Assembly (NCBI GenBank): GCA_964640965.1 | Contig: CAZXJB010000085.1 | Location: forward strand, 1 to 11,462 | Direction: 5' to 3' | From: HRBIN12 sp964640965 | GTDB taxonomy: Bacteria > Actinomycetota > UBA4738 > HRBIN12 | Length of the DNA: 11,462 bases | Position numbers and translations under genes: made by a program | In this document: positions 1 to 6,673 of the stretch, piece after piece | Layout: every line of letters starts with the position of its first letter | How positions within the stretch are numbered: the stretch's first letter is position 1 | Notes under the pieces: model-generated | What the model was told of the DNA's origin: nothing | What the model saw: the letters and a program-made list of their open reading frames with translations, nothing else | The model's database searches: none

Positions 1-18
1 GGCCGCCTTCCGGCGGCC
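1..18 (-). terminator. Candidate terminator hairpin after the PotD-like gene
   Basis: A perfect 7-bp inverted repeat, GGCCGCC (1-7) and GGCGGCC (12-18), encloses a 4-base loop. Read on the minus strand it lies 27 bases past the stop codon of the binding-protein gene, and the loop is GGAA, a GNRA-type tetraloop. A U-tract would fall left of base 1 and cannot be seen, so an intrinsic terminator is only inferred. It could also be an intercistronic stem before further transport genes. Confidence 0.3.
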
Positions 19-44
19 GCGCCGCACCCGCCTCCGGGATCCCG

Positions 45-1316
45 CTAGCCACCTGCCTGGATCTCGGCCCAGGCGTCGAGCCACAGCTTGTCCGCCTCGG
101 GCGAGAGCTCTCCCTGCACCAGCCCCGTGTCGAACATGTCCTCGGTCACCACCGCCATGGGGAGCGACTTCGGGACGACGCCCTCGGCGATCAGGCGGTC
201 CGGGTCGATCGAGGTCATGGGGGGCTGGTAGCCGTTCCAGTCCCGGAAGTTGATGTAGCCCCACTTCGCGTCGAGCAGGAAGTTGATGAACTCGTGGGCG
301 AGGCGAGGGTTCTGCGCGCTCGTCGGGATCGTGATGGTGTCGTTCCCGATGAGGCCGGGCTCGTCCTGGGGGTACCAGTAGCCGAGCACGTCGGTGGAGG
401 TCCCCTTGGGCAGGTACCACTGGGCGCCGACCATGTCTCCCGACCAGGCCTGCGCGACGGTGAACTCGCCCTCGGGGAGCTTCGCGTAGGCGCCGTTGAT
501 CGTGAGGCGGGCGTCGTTCTCGTTGATCATCTGCAGGATGGCGTCCTTCGCCGCCGCGATGGCGTCGGGATCGTCCGTGTTCGGATCCATGACGCCGTTG
601 CGGAGGAGCATCATGCCGATCGCGTCGCGGTAGGAGTCGTAGTAGCTCACCGCGCCCTTGAACCGCGTGTCGAAGAACAGCTCGTACCCGGCCTGCGCGG
701 CCTCGGAGTCGCTCACCCGGTCCCGCCGGTAGCCGACGCCGGTCGTGTAGATCGTGTACGGGACCGTGTACCGCCAGCCGCGGTCGTACCAGGGGCCGGG
801 ATCCCAGAAGGTCTTCCAGTAGTTCTTCTCGAGGTTGGGGATCAGCTCGTGGTTCAGGGGCTGGATCAGGTCGCTGTAGACGAGGCGGGAGACGTAGTCG
901 GTGGTCGGGAAGAAGACGTCGGCCTGGACCTGGCCGGCCACCATCTTCTGGATCCCCTCCTCCATGTTGTTGAACGTGGTGAGCTCCACCTCCACGCCGT
1001 ACTGGTCCGAGAACGCCTTCATGACGCGCTTGTAGAGGTAGTCGGCCCAGTTGTAGATGCGGAGGGTCCCGGACTCCAGGGGGGTGTTCGCGGGGATCGG
1101 CTCCCGGTTGAGGGGCAGGGTGACCGGGTTGTCCGGCCTCGCGAGGACCCGCTCGCCGGTCGTGCCGGTGCCACCCCCGGTCGTGCCGGTCCCCGGCTTC
1201 CCGCAGGCGGCGAGGATCGCGGAGAGGCTCGGCAGGGCGATGGCCGCGCCCGCCGATCGGAGCAGGAACTCGCGGCGGCTCATGTGCGGGGTCCAACGCT
1301 CGCGTGGGTGTCTCAT
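45..1316 (-). CDS. PotD-type ABC transporter substrate-binding lipoprotein (spermidine/putrescine family)
   Basis: This 423-aa protein is an extracytoplasmic solute-binding protein of the PotD/PotF family, which delivers polyamines or related cations to an ABC importer. The N-terminus has a twin-arginine signal, S13-R-R-E-F-L-L, a hydrophobic stretch, and a lipobox L-A-A-C with the lipidated cysteine at residue 38. It is therefore a Tat-exported lipoprotein tethered by a flexible Gly/Thr linker (about residues 39-54). The mature domain has family hallmarks: the YNWADYL opening, a TTDYV segment where PotD has a ligand-contacting loop, the VPYTIYTTGVGYRRD hinge region, and AQAWSGD late in the protein. 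Met1 is chosen because GGGGAGGGGG precedes it; Met12 lacks a comparable ribosome site. No permease or ATPase genes are in the window; they may lie left of base 1. The ligand is unknown: polyamine is the family default, but related proteins bind other amines. Confidence 0.9.
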   Translation of the reverse strand: MRHPRERWTPHMSRREFLLRSAGAAIALPSLSAILAACGKPGTGTTGGGTGTTGERVLARPDNPVTLPLNREPIPANTPLESGTLRIYNWADYLYKRVMKAFSDQYGVEVELTTFNNMEEGIQKMVAGQVQADVFFPTTDYVSRLVYSDLIQPLNHELIPNLEKNYWKTFWDPGPWYDRGWRYTVPYTIYTTGVGYRRDRVSDSEAAQAGYELFFDTRFKGAVSYYDSYRDAIGMMLLRNGVMDPNTDDPDAIAAAKDAILQMINENDARLTINGAYAKLPEGEFTVAQAWSGDMVGAQWYLPKGTSTDVLGYWYPQDEPGLIGNDTITIPTSAQNPRLAHEFINFLLDAKWGYINFRDWNGYQPPMTSIDPDRLIAEGVVPKSLPMAVVTEDMFDTGLVQGELSPEADKLWLDAWAEIQAGG

Positions 1317-1372
1317 GCCCCCTCCCCTGGGTCGTGGCTATGCCGACGGATTGAGCGGCCGTACAAATCCTC

Positions 1373-1401
1373 TGCATAGCACGGGGCCCGGCGTCGTGCA
1401 A
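1373..1401 (-). promoter_or_regulatory. Candidate sigma-70 promoter for the PotD-like gene
   Basis: On the minus strand TTGCAC (1401-1396) and TATGCA (1378-1373) are separated by exactly 17 bases, giving a transcript start near 1366 and a leader of about 50 bases. The -10 lacks the final consensus T. A short inverted repeat, GCACG (1379-1383) and CGTGC (1395-1399), lies in the spacer and could be a binding site or chance in GC-rich DNA. Confidence 0.4.
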
Positions 1402-1449
1402 CCCAAGGCCGGGAGCGGCGCGGTCCGGGGGACCTCCGGGCGCGGGCCG

Positions 1450-1480
1450 TTGAAGGTCGGTTCAAGGGCACCTGTATGAT
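1450..1480 (+). promoter_or_regulatory. Candidate promoter for the crotonase/CoA-ligase operon
   Basis: TATGAT (1475-1480) matches the -10 consensus at five of six bases, rare in DNA this GC-rich. The best -35 is TTGAAG (1450-1455), with a long 19-base spacer. Transcription would begin near 1487, after the ATG at 1476 and before the GTG at 1509, which supports the later start codon. The -35 is the weak part of the call. Confidence 0.4.
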
Positions 1481-1496
1481 TCGGCCACCCTGGCCC

Positions 1497-1511
1497 GAGG
1501 AGGTCGTCGTG
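1497..1511 (+). promoter_or_regulatory. Ribosome binding site that decides the crotonase start
   Basis: GAGGAGG (1497-1503) sits six bases before a GTG codon at 1509. The upstream in-frame ATG at 1476 has no purine-rich site at proper spacing and falls inside the candidate -10 box, so the GTG is the better start. Confidence 0.7.
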
Positions 1512-2354
1512 GCAACGTCCGCATCGCCCCCCGAACCGGGGCCGGTCCTGCTCGTCGAGGACGCGGGACCGGTCCGGAGCCTCACGTTGAACCGACCCCG
1601 TTCCCTGAACGCGCTGAACGGCGAGCTGATGGAGGCGCTCACGGGGGCGCTCGAGGACGCCGCGCGCGATGAGCAGGTGTCGGTGCTGATCCTGCGCGGC
1701 GCCGGCCGCGCCTTCTGCGCCGGCTACGACCTGAAGGAGGACGCGGCCGCCGGGGTGCAGGACGCGGCGGGCTGGTACGCCGAGCTGCGGCACTCGACCG
1801 AGCAGATGCTCCGGATCCTGGATCACCCGAAGCCCGTCATCGCGAGCGTCCACTCCTACTGCCTGGCGGGCGGGACCGACCTCATGCTCGCGTGCGACAT
1901 CGCCGTCGCCGCCGACGACGCGGTCTTCGGCTACGTCGACATCCGGTTCGGCTCGGGCGTGGTCTCGATGTTCCTGCCGTGGGTGGTCGGCGTCCGCAAG
2001 GCCAAGGAGCTGCTGTTCACCGGCGAGGACCGGATCCCGGCCGAGGAGGCCCTGCGGATCGGGCTCGTGAACCGCGTCGTGCCTCGGGCGGAGCTCGACG
2101 CGGCCACGCTCGCCCTGGCCGAGGGGATCGCCAAGAACGAGCCGTTCGTCGTGCAGACCACGAAGCGCGCCCTGAACCGGGTCTGGGACGTCGCCGGGTT
2201 CCGGGCGGCGATGGCGGCGAACACCGAGCTCGACACCATCATCGAGACCGCGAACCTGCCGGCGAGGGACGAGTTCCGGCGCATCACCCAGGAGCAGGGG
2301 CTGAAGGCGGCGATCGCCTGGCGGGACGCGCGGTACCGGGGGGAGCGGGGATGA
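1509..2354 (+). CDS. Enoyl-CoA hydratase/isomerase (crotonase) family protein, atypical active site
   Basis: This 281-aa protein has the crotonase fold; the family acts on acyl-CoA thioesters by hydration, isomerisation, hydrolysis or C-C cleavage. Visible family features are the opening LTLNRPRSLNALNGELM, the CoA-binding/oxyanion segment FCAGYDLKE (about 69-77), LAGGTDLMLACDIAVAA (about 120-136) for the second oxyanion element, and the C-terminal helices after GLVNRVVP. In classical hydratases two glutamates are catalytic (E144 and E164 in the rat enzyme). The aligned positions here are Asp124 (GGTDL) and Asp144 (GYVDI), and the usual PGAGGTQRLPR stretch is replaced by GSGVVSMFLPW. Simple hydratase activity is therefore doubtful. 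Its stop codon overlaps the start of the NDP-forming CoA ligase (ATGA), so the two are translationally coupled and the ligase may make its substrate. The start is the GTG with a strong ribosome site; an ATG 33 bases upstream would add 11 residues. Confidence 0.85.
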   Translation: MATSASPPEPGPVLLVEDAGPVRSLTLNRPRSLNALNGELMEALTGALEDAARDEQVSVLILRGAGRAFCAGYDLKEDAAAGVQDAAGWYAELRHSTEQMLRILDHPKPVIASVHSYCLAGGTDLMLACDIAVAADDAVFGYVDIRFGSGVVSMFLPWVVGVRKAKELLFTGEDRIPAEEALRIGLVNRVVPRAELDAATLALAEGIAKNEPFVVQTTKRALNRVWDVAGFRAAMAANTELDTIIETANLPARDEFRRITQEQGLKAAIAWRDARYRGERG

Positions 2355-4453
2355 GAGGGATGGACCTGCGGCCGCTGCTCGCGCCGCGCTCGATCGCGAT
2401 CGTGGGGGCGTCGGAGTCGCCCGACTCCTGGGCCCCGGAGTTCGAGCGCTCGCTGCGGCACGTGGGCTTCACGGGCGAGCTCTACCCGATCAACCCGAAG
2501 TACGAGCGGGTCTGGGGCCGACCCTGCCTGAGCTCCCCGCTCGAGCTGCCGAAGGGCGTGGACCTGCTCGTGTTCCTCGTGCCGGCGCCGCTCGTCGTCC
2601 GCATGATCGACGACGTCGCCGCGGCGGGGGTGCGGGCGGTCATGGTCGTCTCCTCGGGGTTCGCCGAGGCCGGCGAGGAGGGGAGGGCCCTCCAGGCCGA
2701 GCTGCGGGAGAAGGCCCTGCGGCACCGGCTGCCGGTGCTCGGCCCGAACGTCGAGGGGTACGTGAACTACGTCGAGCGCGTCGCGCCCTACGGGACGACC
2801 CCGCCCCCCGAGCCCGTCCCCGGCCGGATCAGCGTGATCTCGCAGTCGGGGACCGTGGCCTGGACGATGAACCAGATGGCCTCGGACCGGGGGGTGGGGC
2901 TTCGGATCATCCTCGGCGTCGGCAACGAGGCCGTCCTCGGCCTCGGCGACCTCCTGGCGTGGGCCGCCGAGGATCCCCACACCCAGCTCGTCGCGACCTA
3001 CATCGAGACGATGCGGGACGTGGAGGGGATCGAGCGCGGGCTCGAGGCCCTGCGCCGCGCGCGGAAGCCCGTCCTGGTGTGCGCCCCGGCCGGCCGGAGC
3101 GAGGCGGCCCGCCGCTCGATCGTCGCCCACACCGGGGCCCTCGCCGGGAACACGGCGCTCCGGGACGCGTGGCTCCGCGGGCACGGCGCGATCCTCGTGG
3201 AGGACCCCGTCACGATGTTCGAGGCGGCGGTCCTGCTCGGCCACCACCGGCGGCTGCGCACGACGGGGATCGCGGCCGCGCTGCAGTCGGGCGGCGCCTG
3301 CACCCTCTTCGCCGAGGCCGCCGGGGCCCGGGGGCTCGAGCTGCCCGAGCTCCAGGCGGCGACGAAGGCCCGCCTGCGCGAGGTCCTGCCGCACTTCGCG
3401 TCCCAGAACAACCCGCTCGACGTCACCGGCCAGGCCGCGGTCGAGACCGAGATGTTCGAAGGGGCCCTGGAGGCCCTCGCGCGCGACCCGAACGTCGGGC
3501 TCGTCGCCTTCGACGCCTTCCCGCCCCGGCTGGAGGACGAGACCGTCTGGGCCGAGCACCTCCTCGAGCGCGTCCGCGAGCTCCAGCGCGAGACGAAGGT
3601 CGCCTTCGCCTCGGTCGCGATGAGCCCCCTCGCGTACAACGCCCGCGCGAAGGCGTGGACCCGGGCCCAGCGCCTGCCGTTCCTGCAGGGCCACCACGCG
3701 GCGACCGGCGCGATCCGAGCGCTCGTGGACCTGCAGACCTCGAGGCAGCGGTCGATCCCCGACCTGCCGCCCCACCCGGCCCGGGCGAAGGCCCTGCGGC
3801 TGCTCCGCGGCCTCTCGGGCCCCCTCGACGAGGCGCAGGGCGCCCGCCTGCTCGAGCTCTACGGCGTGCGTCGCCCGAAGGAGGCGATCGTCGCGAGCCC
3901 GGAGGCTGCGGCGGAGGCGGCCGCGCGGATGGGCTTCCCCGTGGCGGTGAAGGTGCTCGCCGCGGAGATCCCGCACAAGGCCAAGCTCGGCGGGGTGCGG
4001 CTCGGCCTGCGGAACCCGACCGACGTGGAGGTCGCCGCGGCCGAGGTGCTGGAGGCCGCCCGGAGGGCCGGCGCCGCCCGCCCGCGCGTGCTCGTGCAGC
4101 AGATGGCCCACGGCCACGAGGTCCTCATCGGCGCCGTCGTCGACGAGCGCTTCGGCGCGTGCGTGACGATGCGCCCGGGGGGCACCCTCGCCGAGGCGGG
4201 TCAGGCGGTCTTCGTCGCCGCCCCGCTCACGCCCGCGCAGGCGAGGACGTACGTGCAGGAGCAGGCCGCCCGCTGCGGCCTCGACCCCGACGAGCACGAC
4301 CTGCGGGCCGTGGCCAAGGCCGTCGAGGCCATCGCGAGGGCCGCGCACGACCTGCGCGAGCGGCTCGCCTCGCTCGAGGCCAACCCCCTGCTCGTGTCCG
4401 AGCGCGGCGCGATCGCCGTGGACGCGCTCGCCGAGGCCCGGCGACCGACGTGA
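2351..4453 (+). CDS. NDP-forming acyl-CoA ligase (acetate-CoA ligase, ADP-forming, alpha-beta fusion)
   Basis: This 700-aa enzyme belongs to the NDP-forming acyl-CoA synthetase family, which joins a carboxylic acid to CoA with ATP (or GTP), giving ADP (or GDP) and phosphate, or runs in reverse to make ATP. Domains in order: CoA-binding Rossmann domain (about 5-140, with IVGASESPDSW), succinyl-CoA-ligase-like domains (about 150-460, with ISQSG and VAHTGALAG), and ATP-grasp (about 480-695). His260 in HTG matches the alpha-subunit phosphohistidine, and His542 in IPHKAKLGG matches the second, beta-side histidine. Asn678 and Asp691 fit the ATP-grasp metal ligands. The usual GPNC motif reads GPNVEG (131-136), so the Cys is Val. 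The chosen ATG overlaps the upstream stop (ATGA) and has GGGAGCGGGG before it; Met4 is a weaker alternative. Pairing with a crotonase resembles ferulate-type CoA ligase/hydratase-lyase pairs in some bacteria, but the acid used here is unknown. Confidence 0.9.
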   Translation: MRGMDLRPLLAPRSIAIVGASESPDSWAPEFERSLRHVGFTGELYPINPKYERVWGRPCLSSPLELPKGVDLLVFLVPAPLVVRMIDDVAAAGVRAVMVVSSGFAEAGEEGRALQAELREKALRHRLPVLGPNVEGYVNYVERVAPYGTTPPPEPVPGRISVISQSGTVAWTMNQMASDRGVGLRIILGVGNEAVLGLGDLLAWAAEDPHTQLVATYIETMRDVEGIERGLEALRRARKPVLVCAPAGRSEAARRSIVAHTGALAGNTALRDAWLRGHGAILVEDPVTMFEAAVLLGHHRRLRTTGIAAALQSGGACTLFAEAAGARGLELPELQAATKARLREVLPHFASQNNPLDVTGQAAVETEMFEGALEALARDPNVGLVAFDAFPPRLEDETVWAEHLLERVRELQRETKVAFASVAMSPLAYNARAKAWTRAQRLPFLQGHHAATGAIRALVDLQTSRQRSIPDLPPHPARAKALRLLRGLSGPLDEAQGARLLELYGVRRPKEAIVASPEAAAEAAARMGFPVAVKVLAAEIPHKAKLGGVRLGLRNPTDVEVAAAEVLEAARRAGAARPRVLVQQMAHGHEVLIGAVVDERFGACVTMRPGGTLAEAGQAVFVAAPLTPAQARTYVQEQAARCGLDPDEHDLRAVAKAVEAIARAAHDLRERLASLEANPLLVSERGAIAVDALAEARRPT

Positions 4454-5301
4454 TCTACGGGCTCGCGGCGGCCGTGGGGTGGGGGCTCGCGGACTTCGGC
4501 GGGGCGGTGGTCGCGCGGCGGCTCGGGAGCGTGTGGACCGTCCTCGTCTCCCAGCTGTGCACGGCGAGCGCGATGAGCGTGCTCCTGGTCGCCGGGGGTC
4601 ATCGCGTGGGCGTGCTCGGACCGGTCTTCGGCTGGGTGGTGCTGAACGCGCTCGCCGGGGCGGCCGCCTACGCCCTCCATTACCGGGCGCTGCAGCTCGG
4701 GCCGGTGGCGGTGGTCTCGCCGATCGGGGCGGCCTACGCGCTCGTGGGACTCGTCCTCGCGGTCGCGCTGCTCGGCGAGCGGCCGAGCGGTCCGGCCATC
4801 GCCGGCGCGGTCGTGACCGTGGTCGGCGTGATGCTCGCCTCGGCGGACCTCCGCCGCGTGCTCGAGGGGACGCATGAGCGCGCCCCCGGCCTGCTCCTCG
4901 CCCTGGCCTCGGCGTTCCTGTTCGGCGTCGCCGGCTTCATCCTCGCGTGGCTGAGCAAGGAGATCGGCTGGGTCGTGGGGCTGTGGTCCTCGAGGGTCGG
5001 GCAGGTCGTCGCGCTCGGCGGGGTCGCGGTCGCGCTCGGTCGGGGGTCGGCCCCCCAGTCCGTGCGCGGCGCGGCCGTGGCGGGGGCGCTCGCGGTGGGG
5101 CTCGCCGACCTGCTCGGCGTCGCCTCGTACGCCTTCGGGGCCGAGCGGGGCTTCGTCTCGATCGTCGTGGTCGCCTCCTGCGTGTTCCCGCTCATCGCGG
5201 TGGCCCTGTCGGTCCTGCTGCTCGGGGAGCGGCCGGTGGCGAACCAGTACGTGGGGGTCGCGCTCGTGGCGGGCGGGCTCCTCCTGCTCGGCCTCGGGTA
5301 G
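4450..5301 (+). CDS. EamA/DMT-superfamily permease
   Basis: This 283-aa integral membrane protein is a drug/metabolite transporter family member with about ten hydrophobic helices in two homologous halves. The internal duplication is visible: each half ends with the same signature, LLGERPSG near residue 108 and LLGERPVA near residue 258, followed by a final helix rich in Gly, Val and Leu. Family members export or import small metabolites such as amino acids, sugars or nucleotide precursors; the substrate cannot be told. The start is a GTG overlapping the ligase stop (GTGA). Its ribosome site is poor, a distant GAGG, so translation probably depends on coupling to the ligase. Its place at the end of the crotonase/ligase unit suggests transport of a substrate or product of that pair, which is inference. 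Confidence 0.85.
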   Translation: MIYGLAAAVGWGLADFGGAVVARRLGSVWTVLVSQLCTASAMSVLLVAGGHRVGVLGPVFGWVVLNALAGAAAYALHYRALQLGPVAVVSPIGAAYALVGLVLAVALLGERPSGPAIAGAVVTVVGVMLASADLRRVLEGTHERAPGLLLALASAFLFGVAGFILAWLSKEIGWVVGLWSSRVGQVVALGGVAVALGRGSAPQSVRGAAVAGALAVGLADLLGVASYAFGAERGFVSIVVVASCVFPLIAVALSVLLLGERPVANQYVGVALVAGGLLLLGLG

Positions 5302-5344
5302 CCGGAGACGACGTACGGGGACCGCGCACGGGGAAGGGGGAGGG

Positions 5345-6508
5345 ATGCACGACTGGCCGGCGTTCGACGCCGCATGGCTGCGGCGGGAGCGATGGGGGAA
5401 GACCGCGGAGCTGATGGGGCGGATCGGGCTCGACCACCTGCTGCTCACCACGTTCGACGCGATCCGGTACGCGACCGACGTCCGGACGCTCATCATCGCC
5501 GAGGGCTTCGACTGGTTCGCCGCGGTCGTGGGCCGGGACGGGGAGTGCGAGGTCCTCGTCCCATGGGTCGATGAGGTGGTCCGCGAGCCCGATCCCGACA
5601 TGCCGTGGGTCCGGGCGCTCCATCCGCTGCCCTCGTGGACGCCGGCGGCGCCGCACCGCGCGTTCTGGGTCGGAGCCCTCGCCCGGGTCCTGCGCGCCCG
5701 CGGCGCCCGGCGCGTGGGGGTGGACCTGCTGGACGGCGCGCTGCTCGAGGACCTGCGCGGCGAGCTCGCGGAGACGAGCTTCACCTCCGTCGCGACCGAG
5801 CTCTACGACCTGCGCCTGCGCAAGGACCCCGTCGAGATCGAGCTGCTCGCCGCCGCCAGCGCGGTGAACTCACGGGCGGCCGAGGCGGCCCTCGCGGCGG
5901 CCCGGCCGGGCGCCCTGGACCACGACGTGCTCGCCGCCGCGATGGCGAGCCTCCAGCGAGCGGGGGTGGAGTACCTCTCGCACTCGCTCTGCAACGTCCG
6001 CCGCGGCAGCGGCACGTGGTTCGCGGTGGGGAACGAGCTGCGCGAGGGCGAGGCGTTCTTCTTCGATATCGGGTGCTACGGCGCCGGCGGGTACGCGTCG
6101 GACATGGCGCGGGTCGGGCTCGTCGGCGAGCCGCCGGCCCCGGTCCGCGAGGCGCACCGGCGGCTGCTCGACGCCCATCGCGTCGGGGAGGAGACGGCCC
6201 GGCCCGGCGTCCGCGCCTCCGAGATCCAGGCCGCGGTGAACGGGTACTTGGAGCGCCAGGGCCTGCCGATCACGCCGTACTCGGTGGGGCACGGGATCGG
6301 CCTGCGCGCCTGCGAGCTCCCAACGATCCACCGCGCCGACCGGATGGACCGGGACCAGACCCTCGCCGAGGGGATGGTGATCGCCCTCGAGCCGGAGACG
6401 GCGGTCGAGGTCGACGGCCGCCTCGTCGTGCTCAAGGTCGAGGACGACTACGTCGTGGAGGCCGACGGGCTCCGGCGGCTGACGGACGCGCCGTACGCCG
6501 GGGACTGA
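5345..6508 (+). CDS. M24 family metallopeptidase-like hydrolase (Xaa-Pro dipeptidase / ectoine hydrolase type)
   Basis: This 387-aa cytoplasmic protein has the two-domain layout of prolidase-like M24 enzymes: a creatinase-type N-terminal domain (about 1-145) and a C-terminal pita-bread catalytic domain (about 155-385). All five metal ligands are present: Asp241 (FFFDIG), Asp253 (GYASDMAR), His316 (VGHGIGL), Glu324 (CELPTI) and Glu366 (LKVEDDYVV). An active dinuclear metal hydrolase is therefore expected. Members include Xaa-Pro dipeptidases, creatinase, which lacks the metals, and ectoine hydrolase (DoeA), which has a similar length. The substrate cannot be fixed here, though the amine/amino-acid setting makes a small C-N compound plausible. 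It lies 43 bases after the permease with no clear promoter between, so it is probably in the same transcript. The ATG follows a strong purine tract (GGAAGGGGGAGGG). Confidence 0.88.
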   Translation: MHDWPAFDAAWLRRERWGKTAELMGRIGLDHLLLTTFDAIRYATDVRTLIIAEGFDWFAAVVGRDGECEVLVPWVDEVVREPDPDMPWVRALHPLPSWTPAAPHRAFWVGALARVLRARGARRVGVDLLDGALLEDLRGELAETSFTSVATELYDLRLRKDPVEIELLAAASAVNSRAAEAALAAARPGALDHDVLAAAMASLQRAGVEYLSHSLCNVRRGSGTWFAVGNELREGEAFFFDIGCYGAGGYASDMARVGLVGEPPAPVREAHRRLLDAHRVGEETARPGVRASEIQAAVNGYLERQGLPITPYSVGHGIGLRACELPTIHRADRMDRDQTLAEGMVIALEPETAVEVDGRLVVLKVEDDYVVEADGLRRLTDAPYAGD

Positions 6509-6552
6509 CCCGGTCCGTGCCGCCGAGGGCCGCGCCGGGCCCGGGTTGGGAC

Positions 6553-6581
6553 TTGACCGCGCGGGCCGCGTGCCCTACCAT
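6553..6581 (+). promoter_or_regulatory. Strong sigma-70-type promoter of the phosphoesterase-permease-ureohydrolase operon
   Basis: TTGACC (6553-6558) and TACCAT (6576-6581) are separated by exactly 17 bases, an excellent housekeeping promoter and the best in the window. The expected transcript start is near 6588, giving a leader of about 85 bases before the GTG at 6674. It is the only promoter-like site seen ahead of the five-gene operon. Confidence 0.65.
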
Positions 6582-6592
6582 GCGGGCCCTCG

Positions 6593-6616
6593 GGAACCTA
6601 TCAAGCGATAGGTTCC
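6593..6616 (+). promoter_or_regulatory. Perfect 10-bp palindrome just downstream of the promoter (operator or leader hairpin)
   Basis: GGAACCTATC (6593-6602) is exactly mirrored by GATAGGTTCC (6607-6616) around the 4-base centre AAGC. It lies at about +5 to +29 relative to the predicted transcript start and is clearly less GC-rich than its surroundings. Two readings fit: an operator for a dimeric repressor blocking the promoter, or a stable RNA hairpin at the extreme 5' end of the message. No U-tract follows, so a terminator is unlikely. The sequence matches no regulator site I recognise, and no regulator gene lies in the window. Confidence 0.65.
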
Positions 6617-6673
6617 GGCGAGGAGACGCAGGCTGGACGGGGCGGCCGCAGGGGACGGGGCGGACGTAGGGAC

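Noticed and set aside
1379..1399. GCACG/CGTGC inverted repeat inside the PotD promoter spacer as an operator
   Set aside because: The arms are only 5 bp with an 11-base spacing in GC-rich DNA, so chance is likely. It is noted with the promoter but not called separately.
1931..4348. An 805-codon open frame on the minus strand opposite the CoA ligase
   Set aside because: It is low-complexity (Arg, Gly, Ala, Leu, Val, Asp-rich) and mirrors the G/C third-position bias of the ligase gene. The plus-strand frame has clear domains and catalytic motifs.
6527..6542. GGGCC/GGCCC stem after the M24 gene as a terminator
   Set aside because: The stem is 5 bp, such stems are common by chance at this GC content, and no T-tract follows.
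6593..6673. Leader of the second operon as a guanidine riboswitch, given the ureohydrolase
   Set aside because: Only one hairpin is seen and its loop is AAGC, not the ACGR loops of paired mini-ykkC hairpins. No ykkC-like conserved core was recognised.
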